A stretch of 5,093 bases of DNA, taken from Asaia bogorensis. GTDB lineage: Bacteria > Pseudomonadota > Alphaproteobacteria > Acetobacterales > Acetobacteraceae. The notes under the pieces are model-generated. The model did not search any database. It had not been told where the DNA came from and saw only the letters and a list, made by a program, of their open reading frames with translations. The stretch covers positions 1 through 5,093 of the forward strand of contig CAMCZJ010000224.1 in NCBI GenBank assembly GCA_945886995.1, given 5' to 3'. Shown piece by piece: positions 1 to 5,093 of this stretch (within the stretch, counting starts at the first letter, position 1; every line of letters begins with the position of its first letter). Both the position numbers and the translations under genes were made by a program.

Positions 1-124
1 CGGCGATGAGGTAATCGCCGCCGCCAAATGGGGTATTTCGGGCGGCTTCGGCGAGGTCGCGAAGAAAGGCCAAATCCTCCGCGGCCTTGGCGGAGGGAGT
101 AGAGGATTGTGAGGTTTCGGACAT
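1..124 (-). CDS. Hypothetical protein, N-terminal 41 residues only (runs off window)
   Basis: An open frame begins at ATG (124-122) and stays open to the left edge, so the gene is 3'-truncated by the window. The visible residues start MSETSQSSTPSAKAAEDLAF and continue through LRDLAEAARNTPFGGGDYLIA. This gives a Ser/Thr/Ala-rich, probably disordered leader of about 14 residues, then a short amphipathic helix (EDLAFLRDLAEAAR) and a Gly-rich turn. The start is well supported: GAGG lies 6 bases upstream (131-134), and a good promoter with TTGACA lies at 190-195. I do not recognise the family. The 'EDLAFLRDLAE' helix before a hydrophobic stretch resembles the start of some small alphaproteobacterial membrane proteins, but too little is visible to assign a function. 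It is separated from the MFS gene by about 200 AT-rich bases and has its own promoter, so it is probably a separate transcription unit. Confidence 0.72.
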   Translation of the reverse strand, partial: MSETSQSSTPSAKAAEDLAFLRDLAEAARNTPFGGGDYLIA

Positions 125-130
125 GGCGGG

Positions 131-134
131 CCTC
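131..134 (-). promoter_or_regulatory. Ribosome binding site for the gene starting at 124
   Basis: GAGG on the minus strand is 6 bases before the ATG at 124, an ideal Shine-Dalgarno spacing. It decides the start of the truncated gene at the left edge. Confidence 0.7.
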
Positions 135-159
135 GTATGCGGGACTATCGGGTACCTAT

Positions 160-182
160 TACTTTAAATTACAAAGTACTTT
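160..182. promoter_or_regulatory. Candidate operator: three TACTTT/AAAGTA half-sites over the -10 region
   Basis: On the plus strand TACTTT (160-165) is followed after 7 bases by its reverse complement AAAGTA (173-178). AAAGTA in turn forms the perfect 10-bp palindrome AAAGTACTTT (173-182), so TACTTT recurs at 177-182, 17 bases from the first copy. The half-sites straddle the candidate -10 and part of the spacer of the leftward promoter, where a bound dimer would block RNA polymerase. TACTTT-type dyads are reminiscent of sites of winged-helix repressors such as HxlR or MarR families. That link is inference, and no regulator gene is visible in the window. Confidence 0.45.
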
Positions 183-195
183 TATAATATGTCAA
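166..195 (-). promoter_or_regulatory. Sigma-70-type promoter for the leftward gene
   Basis: On the minus strand a perfect TTGACA -35 box (195-190) is followed after 18 bases by TAATTT (171-166), which matches TATAAT at only 3 of 6 positions. The surrounding sequence is strongly AT-rich in an otherwise GC-rich window. Transcription would start near 158-160, leaving a leader of about 35 bases before the ATG at 124. The weak -10 suggests a promoter that needs help or is regulated. A TATTAT directly after the -35 box (189-184) could be an alternative -10 for another start point. The -35 assignment is seen directly; use of the promoter is inferred. Confidence 0.6.
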
Positions 196-203
196 CCCTG
201 TTT

Positions 204-216
204 CTGCCATTGGCAG
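204..216. repeat. Perfect inverted repeat CTGCCA-T-TGGCAG upstream of the promoter
   Basis: Two 6-base arms, CTGCCA and TGGCAG, flank one base, 8 bases upstream of the -35 box of the leftward promoter. No T-run follows on either strand, and the one-base centre is too tight for an RNA hairpin using all pairs. A protein-binding dyad is therefore more likely than a terminator. It could be an activator site compensating for the weak -10, or a chance palindrome. Confidence 0.35.
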
Positions 217-284
217 TCCGCGCCGCGCCCAAGGCAATTGAACCTGGGCAGCATGTCATTTGGTTTGTTGGAATTTTCTACAAA

Positions 285-302
285 TTAATTCTGCGGAATT
301 AA
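285..302 (-). terminator. AT-rich inverted repeat after the MFS gene, possible weak terminator
   Basis: On the minus strand TTAATTC-CGCA-GAATTAA forms a perfect 7-bp stem with a 4-base loop. It begins 19 bases after the MFS stop codon and is followed by TTTG. Position and symmetry suit a transcription end for the MFS gene. However, the stem is mostly A:T and the T-run is only three to four bases, so intrinsic termination would be weak. It could equally be a protein-binding dyad. The rest of 196-321 is AT-rich with no coding frame that I can support. Confidence 0.35.
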
Positions 303-321
303 CTTATTCGCCAAAGGCGCC

Positions 322-1542
322 TCACGCCGCCGCTTTTGCCGGTTGACGCTGAAAGCGCAGCCAGGTCACCGCCAGCACCGCCACCAGCAGCAACGGGATG
401 GAAGCCCAATTCAGCGGCACCCAGCCGAAATGCTCATGCAGGAAGCCGGCCAGGAAGCTGGCCGCCGCAGTGGTGCCGAACACCAGAAAGTCGTTCAGCG
501 CCTGGGCCTTGCCGCGTTCATTCGGGCGATAGCAGGTGGTCACCAGATTGGTGGCACCGATGAACAAGAAGTTCCAGCCCACGCCATTCAGCGTCAGCGC
601 GATGCGGAAATGCCATTCATGATTGCCGGCAAGTGCGGCGACTACGCCGAGCAACAGCAGTGCAATGCCCCAGAACATGACATTGGTGGTGCCATAACGC
701 GTGATCAGATTGCCGGTGAAGAAGGATGGCACGAACATGCCCATCACATGCATGAAGATCACCCAATGCGCTTCGGTATGCGGCAGGCCACAGGCCACAA
801 TCGCCAGCGGTGAGGCACTCATCAGGAATGACATGATGCCGAAGGCGACCATGCCGGAAATGACCGCCGCGATGAAACGCGGCTGAGACGCGATTTCCAA
901 CAAGGGGCGCGGGGGTGCGACGGCGGTGCCATCAGCCTTAACGGTCGCTTCCTGCATGGGTGGGAATCTGATGAAGCCCATGATGGTGAAGACAATGGCA
1001 TGAATGCCGATCAGCGCGAGATAGGTCGCCAGATACAGCGGCAGCATCTGATCATGCGAAAAGCGCACGATGCTCGGCCCGATGATACCGGCCACCACAC
1101 CGCCCGCCGTCACCCAGGAAATTGCCTTGGCGCGATAGGAAGCAGGGACAAGTTCCACCGCCGCGAAGCGATACATTTGCAGACTGGCCACCGCATAACC
1201 CAGGATCAAGCCGCCCAGGCACATCAGCGCGAAGGTCGCAGTATAAAGCCCAAGCGCCACCACCGCACCGCCCACCATGCCGAAGATAGAACCGATCCGA
1301 AAACCAAAGCGGCGGCCCATGCGCTGCATCAGCGCCGCGGCGGGGAAGACCGCGATCATAATGCCCAAATGCTGCAAGGTGACCGGGAGCGTGGCGAGGT
1401 CTCGGTTATGGTAGAAGGTCACCACGGAAAGCGCTGTGGCGGCGAACATCAGGGTATTGCCGGCCTGGCCGATGGCCTGACAACAAGCCAGGAGAAGAAG
1501 ATTCCGCCGCGCGGCAGCATCAAGCACAGACATTCCAGGCAC
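322..1542 (-). CDS. Major facilitator superfamily transporter, 12 TM, substrate unknown
   Basis: An inner-membrane secondary transporter of about 406 residues, a normal MFS length. Twelve hydrophobic segments can be traced at roughly residues 15-35, 53-72, 82-101, 104-123, 142-160, 166-189, 224-247, 258-279, 286-305, 313-334, 351-369 and 374-394. A hydrophilic central loop (190-220, Pro-rich) divides the two halves. The loop between helices 2 and 3 carries a degenerate MFS motif A, QRMGRRFGFRIG, with basic residues kept but the usual Asp replaced. The stretch from YRFAAVE (124-130) to AGGVVAGIIGP (146-156) contains RAKAIS and is typical of a broad, poorly characterised proteobacterial MFS clade. 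Import or export cannot be told. The start is ambiguous: GTG at 1542 has AGGG only 4 bases upstream, while ATG at 1533 has GGGAAG 10 bases upstream. The gene lies 57 bases after the hydrolase, probably in the same transcript. Confidence 0.88.
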   Translation of the reverse strand: MPGMSVLDAAARRNLLLLACCQAIGQAGNTLMFAATALSVVTFYHNRDLATLPVTLQHLGIMIAVFPAAALMQRMGRRFGFRIGSIFGMVGGAVVALGLYTATFALMCLGGLILGYAVASLQMYRFAAVELVPASYRAKAISWVTAGGVVAGIIGPSIVRFSHDQMLPLYLATYLALIGIHAIVFTIMGFIRFPPMQEATVKADGTAVAPPRPLLEIASQPRFIAAVISGMVAFGIMSFLMSASPLAIVACGLPHTEAHWVIFMHVMGMFVPSFFTGNLITRYGTTNVMFWGIALLLLGVVAALAGNHEWHFRIALTLNGVGWNFLFIGATNLVTTCYRPNERGKAQALNDFLVFGTTAAASFLAGFLHEHFGWVPLNWASIPLLLVAVLAVTWLRFQRQPAKAAA

Positions 1543-1543
1543 G

Positions 1544-1550
1544 CTTCCCT
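1544..1550 (-). promoter_or_regulatory. Ribosome binding site for the MFS gene
   Basis: AGGGAAG on the minus strand precedes two candidate starts. It is close to GTG at 1542 and about 10 bases before ATG at 1533. The GTG spacing is short and the ATG spacing is at the long end of normal, so the first three residues of the transporter are uncertain. Confidence 0.45.
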
Positions 1551-1586
1551 ATCAAGAAGGCGATGCTATACCCGAAAGCGCCGAAG

Positions 1587-1607
1587 GAAAAGCGGGGCCT
1601 CAGCCCC
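1587..1607 (-). terminator. Short GC hairpin plus T-run at the hydrolase stop
   Basis: On the minus strand GGGGC-TGAG-GCCCC (1607-1594) is a perfect 5-bp stem with a 4-base loop, followed by GCTTTTCC. The loop contains the hydrolase's TGA stop codon. It has the shape of a minimal intrinsic terminator, but the stem is short and the T-run is only four bases. Ribosomes terminating there would also mask it. It may only attenuate read-through into the MFS gene. Confidence 0.3.
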
Positions 1608-2565
1608 AAAGCCTGCGCGCCGCGAGCCAGCCCTGCACCAGCGCTGCCACCTGGTCGCTATTGCGATCCATCATGATCATGTGGCTATTGCCGGTGATGC
1701 CGTGTTCCGGTAGATCAATGATGTCCACGTATCCACCCGCAGCACGCAGGCTTTCGGCGAAGGCAACACCGCGCGCACGGATATCCGGCCAGCGCGCATC
1801 TTCCTTGATGTAATCGCCATAGATCATCAGCACGGGAATGTCGCGCAATTTGGCGATCTGCGCCGGATCGCCAATGGAGGCTGGTTCCACCAGTACCAAA
1901 GCGCGCACAGCATCGGGCCGGCGCTGCGCGGCATTCCAGGCGAAGAAGCCGCCCTGGCTATGCGCCATCACCACTGCCGGCCCAACACGCTGCAGCAGCG
2001 CATCATAGGCATCGAGCGTGAGTTCATCCGTCGTCGTGAAGCGCGGCACGATCTGGCGCATGAAATTGCGGTAACTTGCGCCATCGGCGGGGAATTGATT
2101 GCCCGGCAGCACCTCACCACGCCGAAAGGAACCGGGGCCGGCGCCAATCCGAAACCGCTCAAAAGGATTATCTATCGGCAGCGTCAGCGCGGTGCCGCCG
2201 GTGACTTCTGGGATCAAGGACCAGCCAGACCGCCCGCGTTCCACCGCATCACTCACATAAACCGGCCAGCCTTGCCTCAGGAAATAATGCTGCCAGCCTT
2301 CGCGGCCATCTGGCGTGGTTTCCCAACACACGCCGGACAGCCCGCCGCCATGCCACATCAAAAGCGGAAGCCGCCCACGCGGCGGGTCAGGGATCATGTA
2401 GTGCGCGTAAAGCGCGCCGATCAAATAGGTGCCGTTGGGGTCCACCTTGGCCGGCACGCCGCCAGGCGTGAAAAGCACTTCACGCGCTGGTTGGTCCGTG
2501 ATGGTGACTTCCCGCCCGCCGACATGAAAACTGCCCCAGGAAGCGAGTGAGACGGGCGCGGGCAC
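1600..2565 (-). CDS. Alpha/beta-hydrolase, esterase-713-like
   Basis: A 321-residue alpha/beta-hydrolase-fold enzyme, probably a carboxylesterase of unknown substrate. The oxyanion-hole loop is MWHGGG (70-75). A conserved block WETTPDGREGW (81-91) and VYVSDAVERGRSGW (102-115) follows. The nucleophile elbow is AHSQGG (201-206) with Ser203; Ala replaces the first Gly of GxSxG. Glu227 lies in VLVEPAS and His295 in TGNSHM. From memory, the Alcaligenes esterase 713 structure has Ser206, Glu230 and His298. The spacings of 24 and 68 residues are identical, so a Ser-Glu-His triad is likely rather than Ser-Asp-His. Asp251 (YGD) is the fallback acid. No clear signal peptide is seen, so it is probably cytoplasmic. 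The start is GTG at 2565 with GAGG 6 bases upstream, overlapping the stop of the preceding gene. Translational coupling to the nitronate-monooxygenase-like protein is therefore likely. Confidence 0.88.
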   Translation of the reverse strand: MPAPVSLASWGSFHVGGREVTITDQPAREVLFTPGGVPAKVDPNGTYLIGALYAHYMIPDPPRGRLPLLMWHGGGLSGVCWETTPDGREGWQHYFLRQGWPVYVSDAVERGRSGWSLIPEVTGGTALTLPIDNPFERFRIGAGPGSFRRGEVLPGNQFPADGASYRNFMRQIVPRFTTTDELTLDAYDALLQRVGPAVVMAHSQGGFFAWNAAQRRPDAVRALVLVEPASIGDPAQIAKLRDIPVLMIYGDYIKEDARWPDIRARGVAFAESLRAAGGYVDIIDLPEHGITGNSHMIMMDRNSDQVAALVQGWLAARRLWG

Positions 2566-2571
2566 GGATGG

Positions 2572-2575
2572 CCTC
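2572..2575 (-). promoter_or_regulatory. Ribosome binding site for the hydrolase, embedded in the upstream stop codon
   Basis: On the minus strand the stop TGA of the upstream gene (2576-2574) is part of TGAGG. Its GAGG lies 6 bases before the GTG at 2565. This supports the GTG start, since no nearby ATG has such a site. It also suggests that ribosomes ending on the upstream gene reinitiate on the hydrolase. Confidence 0.65.
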
Positions 2576-3974
2576 AGCGCCCGGTCAGAATGCGTTCCAC
2601 CAATTGCTTGGCACCTGGGATGAAGCCATTGGAATAGAAAGGATCGGACCCGAAGCGATAGGCATTATGCCCGGCGAACATCAGGTTCTTTTCCAGCGCT
2701 CCATCATGGCTGACATCCTGCAGCGTCTTTTGGATGCAAAAGCTGCGCGGATCGGCGCGGCGGCCATTGTCGAAATCCGGTTCATGCTGGGACCAGTTGG
2801 AAAAGCGGCAGGCCGAAAGGCAGCCCATGCAATCCACCTGATCCTTGACGATTTCGCGGGATTTGTCTGGGGTCACGAAAATCAGTGTATTATCCGGCGT
2901 GCGCATGGCCTCCGTGAAGCCTTCGGCTTCCCAATGCGCGATGCGCGCCAGGTCATGCGGTGTCACGAACACTGGGCGCTTGCGCGGACCCACGCCATAT
3001 TCCGCCATGTGATCGCCCACGGCTTCCGCCGTATAGGCGACTTGGCGGTCATTACGGTCTTCCAATTCGCGCAGGAATTCATTGCGCACGGCGGAAGAAT
3101 AGAACCCAGTGGGTGAGAAGGGCTGCAACAGCACATCGCCGGGCTTCAGCGTCAGCAGCCGCTGCTTCCAGGCATCGCTGATTGGGCTTTCCTGCGTGAG
3201 CAAAGGGCGCGTGCCGAATTGGAAGGCGATTGGGCCAAGATCGGGATTGTCAATCCAATCTTCCCATTCTTCCAGCCACCAAACGCCGCCCGCCATGATG
3301 ATGGGCACATCGCCCAGGCCGAATTCGCGCATTTGCTGGCGCAGTTTCAGCACACGCGGGAAGGGCGCTTCCGGCACCTTGGGGTCTTCGCTATTGGAAA
3401 GCCCGTTATGCCCACCAGCGAGCCAAGGGTCTTCATAGACCACGCCGCCCAGCCAATCGCGCGTCTTGTGATAGGCGCGCTTCCAAAGCGCCGCAAAAGC
3501 GCGGGCAGAAGAAATGATCGGGTAGTAATGCACCCCATAATCACGCGCGACTTCCGCAAGCTTATAAGGCATGCCCGCACCGCAGGTGACGCCATGGATC
3601 AAACCCCGCGCGCCTTCCAGCATGCCGCGCGCAACCCGTTCCGCCCCGCCCATTTCCCACAGGATATTGGCATGGATGCGGCCCTGGCCGCCGGCCATAT
3701 CCCAGGCGCGTTGGGCTTGGGCGATGCCGCCCTTGATGCCGTATTCAACCAGTTCTTCATGCCGGTCGCGACGGGTTTTGCCGTGATAGATTTGCCGGAT
3801 GATATCGCCATTCGCATCATAGCTATCGGCATTGACGGCAGAGAAAGTGCCAACGCCGCCGGCCGAGGCCCAGGCACCGCAGGTGCGACCATTGGAAACG
3901 GCAACGCCTTTGCCGCCTTCCACCAGCGGCAGGACGTCAACGCCCCCCATTCTGATCGTATTGATGGCCTTCAA
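2574..3974 (-). CDS. Nitronate monooxygenase-family FMN oxidoreductase with C-terminal cysteine motif
   Basis: A 466-residue flavin (FMN) TIM-barrel protein of the nitronate monooxygenase/2-nitropropane dioxygenase family. Characterised members oxidise alkyl nitronates to carbonyl compounds and nitrite; relatives include FabK and PfaD enoyl reductases, so the substrate here is open. Family marks, in order: GGKGVAVSN (20-28) at the N-terminal FMN region, GVTCGAGMP (128-136), LAGGHNG (185-191) with His189 at the usual catalytic-His position, IIMAGGVWW (225-233) for the FMN phosphate, and FGTRPLLTQES (253-263). Classical enzymes have about 320-380 residues. The extra length is C-terminal and holds Cys382, Cys385, Cys389 (CMGCLSAC) and Cys413 (SFCIQKTL), a possible Fe-S or Zn site. 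The start is TTG at 3974, with GGGGAG 9 bases upstream. ATG at 3950 has no visible ribosome site and would remove eight residues. The gene follows pnp after 90 bases and is probably cytoplasmic. Confidence 0.87.
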   Translation of the reverse strand: MKAINTIRMGGVDVLPLVEGGKGVAVSNGRTCGAWASAGGVGTFSAVNADSYDANGDIIRQIYHGKTRRDRHEELVEYGIKGGIAQAQRAWDMAGGQGRIHANILWEMGGAERVARGMLEGARGLIHGVTCGAGMPYKLAEVARDYGVHYYPIISSARAFAALWKRAYHKTRDWLGGVVYEDPWLAGGHNGLSNSEDPKVPEAPFPRVLKLRQQMREFGLGDVPIIMAGGVWWLEEWEDWIDNPDLGPIAFQFGTRPLLTQESPISDAWKQRLLTLKPGDVLLQPFSPTGFYSSAVRNEFLRELEDRNDRQVAYTAEAVGDHMAEYGVGPRKRPVFVTPHDLARIAHWEAEGFTEAMRTPDNTLIFVTPDKSREIVKDQVDCMGCLSACRFSNWSQHEPDFDNGRRADPRSFCIQKTLQDVSHDGALEKNLMFAGHNAYRFGSDPFYSNGFIPGAKQLVERILTGR

Positions 3975-3983
3975 GTAACGGCG

Positions 3984-3989
3984 CTCCCC
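3984..3989 (-). promoter_or_regulatory. Ribosome binding site selecting the TTG start
   Basis: GGGGAG on the minus strand lies 9 bases before TTG at 3974. The in-frame ATG at 3950 has nothing comparable upstream, so this site favours the TTG start. Confidence 0.5.
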
Positions 3990-4023
3990 GCAAGAATGAC
4001 GCTTTTGTGATGTTATGCCACGC

Positions 4024-4048
4024 CCCGCCCCCCGTGTCAGGGGGCGGG
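4024..4048 (-). terminator. pnp: Perfect 9-bp GC hairpin downstream of pnp
   Basis: CCCGCCCCC (4024-4032) pairs perfectly with GGGGGCGGG (4040-4048) around a 7-base loop. On the minus strand it begins 16 bases after the pnp stop codon. The stem is all G:C and very stable, but no T-run follows (the minus strand continues GGGCGTGGCATAAC), so it is not a classical intrinsic terminator. It may instead mark the mRNA 3' end, protect it from exonucleases or assist Rho-dependent ending. The remaining 90 bases of this gap show no convincing -35/-10 pair for the next gene. Confidence 0.5.
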
Positions 4049-4064
4049 TAGGGGTCAGGCAGAA

Positions 4065-5093
4065 TCAATCGCCTGGTTGTTCGCGCCGTTCGCGGCGTTC
4101 GCCCCGCTCACCGCGTTCCCCGCCACGACGGTCATCACCTTCCGGGCGCGGGCGCTTGGCGCCGACCTGTTCGGTGATATCCGCACCCGTCGCCTGATCC
4201 ACAACGCGCATGGAAAGCTTCACCTTGCCGCGTTCATCAAAGCCAATGACCTTGACCTTCACCTGATCGCCGTCCTTGACGATATCGGTGGTCTTGTTCA
4301 CCCGGTCATTCGCGAGTTCCGAGATATGCACCAGCCCATCCTTGGCGCCGAGGAAATTCACGAAGGCGCCGAAATCGGCAGTCTTCACGACCTTCCCGTT
4401 ATAGATAGCGCCAAGTTCCGGTTCCGCCACAATGCCGCGGATCCAATCAATGGCGCGCTGCGCCGCTTCAACGCTGGTGGCGGCAACCTTGATGGTGCCG
4501 TCATCTTCGATATCAACCTTCGTGCCGGTCTGTTCCGTGATTTCACGAATGACCTTGCCGCCGGAACCGATCACATCGCGGATCTTGTCCTTCGGCACAT
4601 TGATCACGGTGATGCGCGGCGCGGTGGCCGCCACATCGGTGCGCGCACCGGTCAGCCCCTTGGCCATTTCGCCAAGGATATGCAGCCGGCCTTCACGCGC
4701 CTGTTCCACCGCAATCTTCATGATCTCCGGCGTGATGGAGGTGATCTTGATGTCCATCTGAAGCGAGGTAATCCCCACTTCCGTCCCGGCCACCTTGAAA
4801 TCCATATCGCCGAGGTGATCTTCATCACCCAGAATATCGGACAGCACGGCGAAGCCACGATCTTCCTTGATCAGGCCCATCGCAATACCCGCGCAGGGGC
4901 GCTTCAGCGGCACGCCGGCATCCATCATGGAAAGCGAGGTCCCGCAGACCGTCGCCATGGAAGAAGAACCATTGCTTTCGGTGATTTCGGATACAACGCG
5001 CACGGTGTAGGGGAACTTGTCCTTCTCCGGCAGCAGCGGATGAATGGCGCGCCAGGCAAGCTTGCCATGGCCCACTTCACGCCGGCCGGGGCT
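4065..5093 (-). CDS. pnp: Polyribonucleotide nucleotidyltransferase (PNPase), C-terminal half
   Basis: PNPase degrades RNA 3'-to-5' using phosphate and is a cytoplasmic trimer, often part of an RNA degradosome. The frame is open to the right edge, and about 340 C-terminal residues are visible of an expected 700 or so. The first residues (SPGRREVGHGKLAWR) match the second RNase PH domain, so the GTG at 5075 is an internal Val codon, not a start. Next come the active-site GSSSMATVCG (about 5000-4940) and DILGDEDHLGDMDFK (about 4838-4794), whose acidic residues bind the metal. A KH domain with IGSGGKVIREI (within about 4620-4434) and an S1 domain starting GAIYNGKVVKTADFGAFV (about 4412-4203) follow. 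The last 34 residues form a charged Arg/Glu/Gly tail. The residues I recognise as key are all present. In many bacteria pnp lies downstream of rpsO, which would be beyond the right edge here. Confidence 0.97.
   Translation of the reverse strand, partial: SPGRREVGHGKLAWRAIHPLLPEKDKFPYTVRVVSEITESNGSSSMATVCGTSLSMMDAGVPLKRPCAGIAMGLIKEDRGFAVLSDILGDEDHLGDMDFKVAGTEVGITSLQMDIKITSITPEIMKIAVEQAREGRLHILGEMAKGLTGARTDVAATAPRITVINVPKDKIRDVIGSGGKVIREITEQTGTKVDIEDDGTIKVAATSVEAAQRAIDWIRGIVAEPELGAIYNGKVVKTADFGAFVNFLGAKDGLVHISELANDRVNKTTDIVKDGDQVKVKVIGFDERGKVKLSMRVVDQATGADITEQVGAKRPRPEGDDRRGGERGERGERRERREQPGD
4080..4124 (-). repeat. pnp: In-frame short repeat coding the GER/RER tail of PNPase
   Basis: The end of pnp contains near-tandem copies of a 9-base unit around GAACG(C)/GAGCG, encoding GGERGERGERRERRE. 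The period equals three codons, so slippage would change tail length without a frameshift. Arg/Gly-rich tails after the S1 domain are common in alphaproteobacterial PNPases and probably disordered. A role in RNA or degradosome-partner binding is inferred. Confidence 0.6.

Noticed and set aside
301..325. CGCC-TTT-GGCG near the MFS stop as a terminator
   Set aside because: The stem is only 4 bp and no T-run follows. The inverted repeat at 285-302 is a better candidate.
1000..1713. 237-codon plus-strand frame across the MFS start and the hydrolase end
   Set aside because: It is antisense to two well-supported genes. The product is rich in His, Arg and Gln with no domain-like pattern, typical of a shadow frame.
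1960..3116. Two plus-strand frames (1960-2550 and 2547-3116) that nearly abut, looking like an operon
   Set aside because: Both are antisense to the hydrolase and oxidoreductase. The near-abutment reflects the mirrored gene junction, and neither product resembles a protein family.
3219..4010. 263-codon open frame on the plus strand opposite the oxidoreductase gene
   Set aside because: It lies antisense to a gene with clear family motifs, and its product has no recognisable domain. Long antisense frames are expected opposite GC-rich coding sequence.
3975..4064. A separate promoter for the oxidoreductase in the gap after pnp
   Set aside because: Only poor -35/-10 matches can be assembled (for example TGGCAT and ATTCTT), which is not enough to call. 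Read-through from pnp or a non-canonical promoter remains possible.
5073..5075. GTG at 5075 as a pnp start codon
   Set aside because: The frame is open to the edge and the codons before it read SPGRRE, part of the conserved GRREVGHG motif, so it is an internal Val codon.

Overview
The window reads as the chromosome of a GC-rich alphaproteobacterium. The best guess is Rhodospirillales, possibly Acetobacteraceae, because the polynucleotide phosphorylase tail and the long nitronate-monooxygenase-like protein resemble those lineages from memory. No database search was possible, so the placement is tentative. Every supported gene lies on the minus strand, so the reading order is from high to low coordinates. 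I see no mobile element, tRNA, rRNA, CRISPR array or phage gene.

Region by region: 5093-4065 is the 3' part of pnp (end of the catalytic core, KH and S1 RNA-binding domains, charged RG/ER-rich tail), cut by the window edge. A 90-base gap follows, with a perfect 9-bp GC hairpin just past the pnp stop. At 3974-2574 is a 466-residue FMN TIM-barrel protein of the nitronate monooxygenase/2-nitropropane dioxygenase family, with an unusual C-terminal four-cysteine set. Eight bases later comes an alpha/beta hydrolase (2565-1600), whose putative Ser/Glu/His triad is spaced like that of the bacterial 'esterase 713' type. After 57 bases comes a 12-helix MFS transporter (1542-322). The three genes may form one unit: an oxidoreductase and an esterase that look translationally coupled, followed by a transporter. 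All three have a best-supported or longest start that is not ATG (TTG, GTG, GTG). No shared substrate can be read from the sequence.

At 125-321 is an AT-rich intergenic region. It holds a convincing promoter pointing leftwards, overlapped by TACTTT/AAAGTA operator-like half-sites. It also holds a second palindrome upstream of the -35 box and an AT-rich inverted repeat after the MFS gene. The promoter drives the start of a gene of unknown function (124-1), of which only 41 codons are visible.

The region is mostly ordinary chromosome. The most distinctive items are the cysteine motif on the nitronate-monooxygenase-like protein and the clustered half-sites on the promoter near 160-195. I did not find evidence of a wholly new system.
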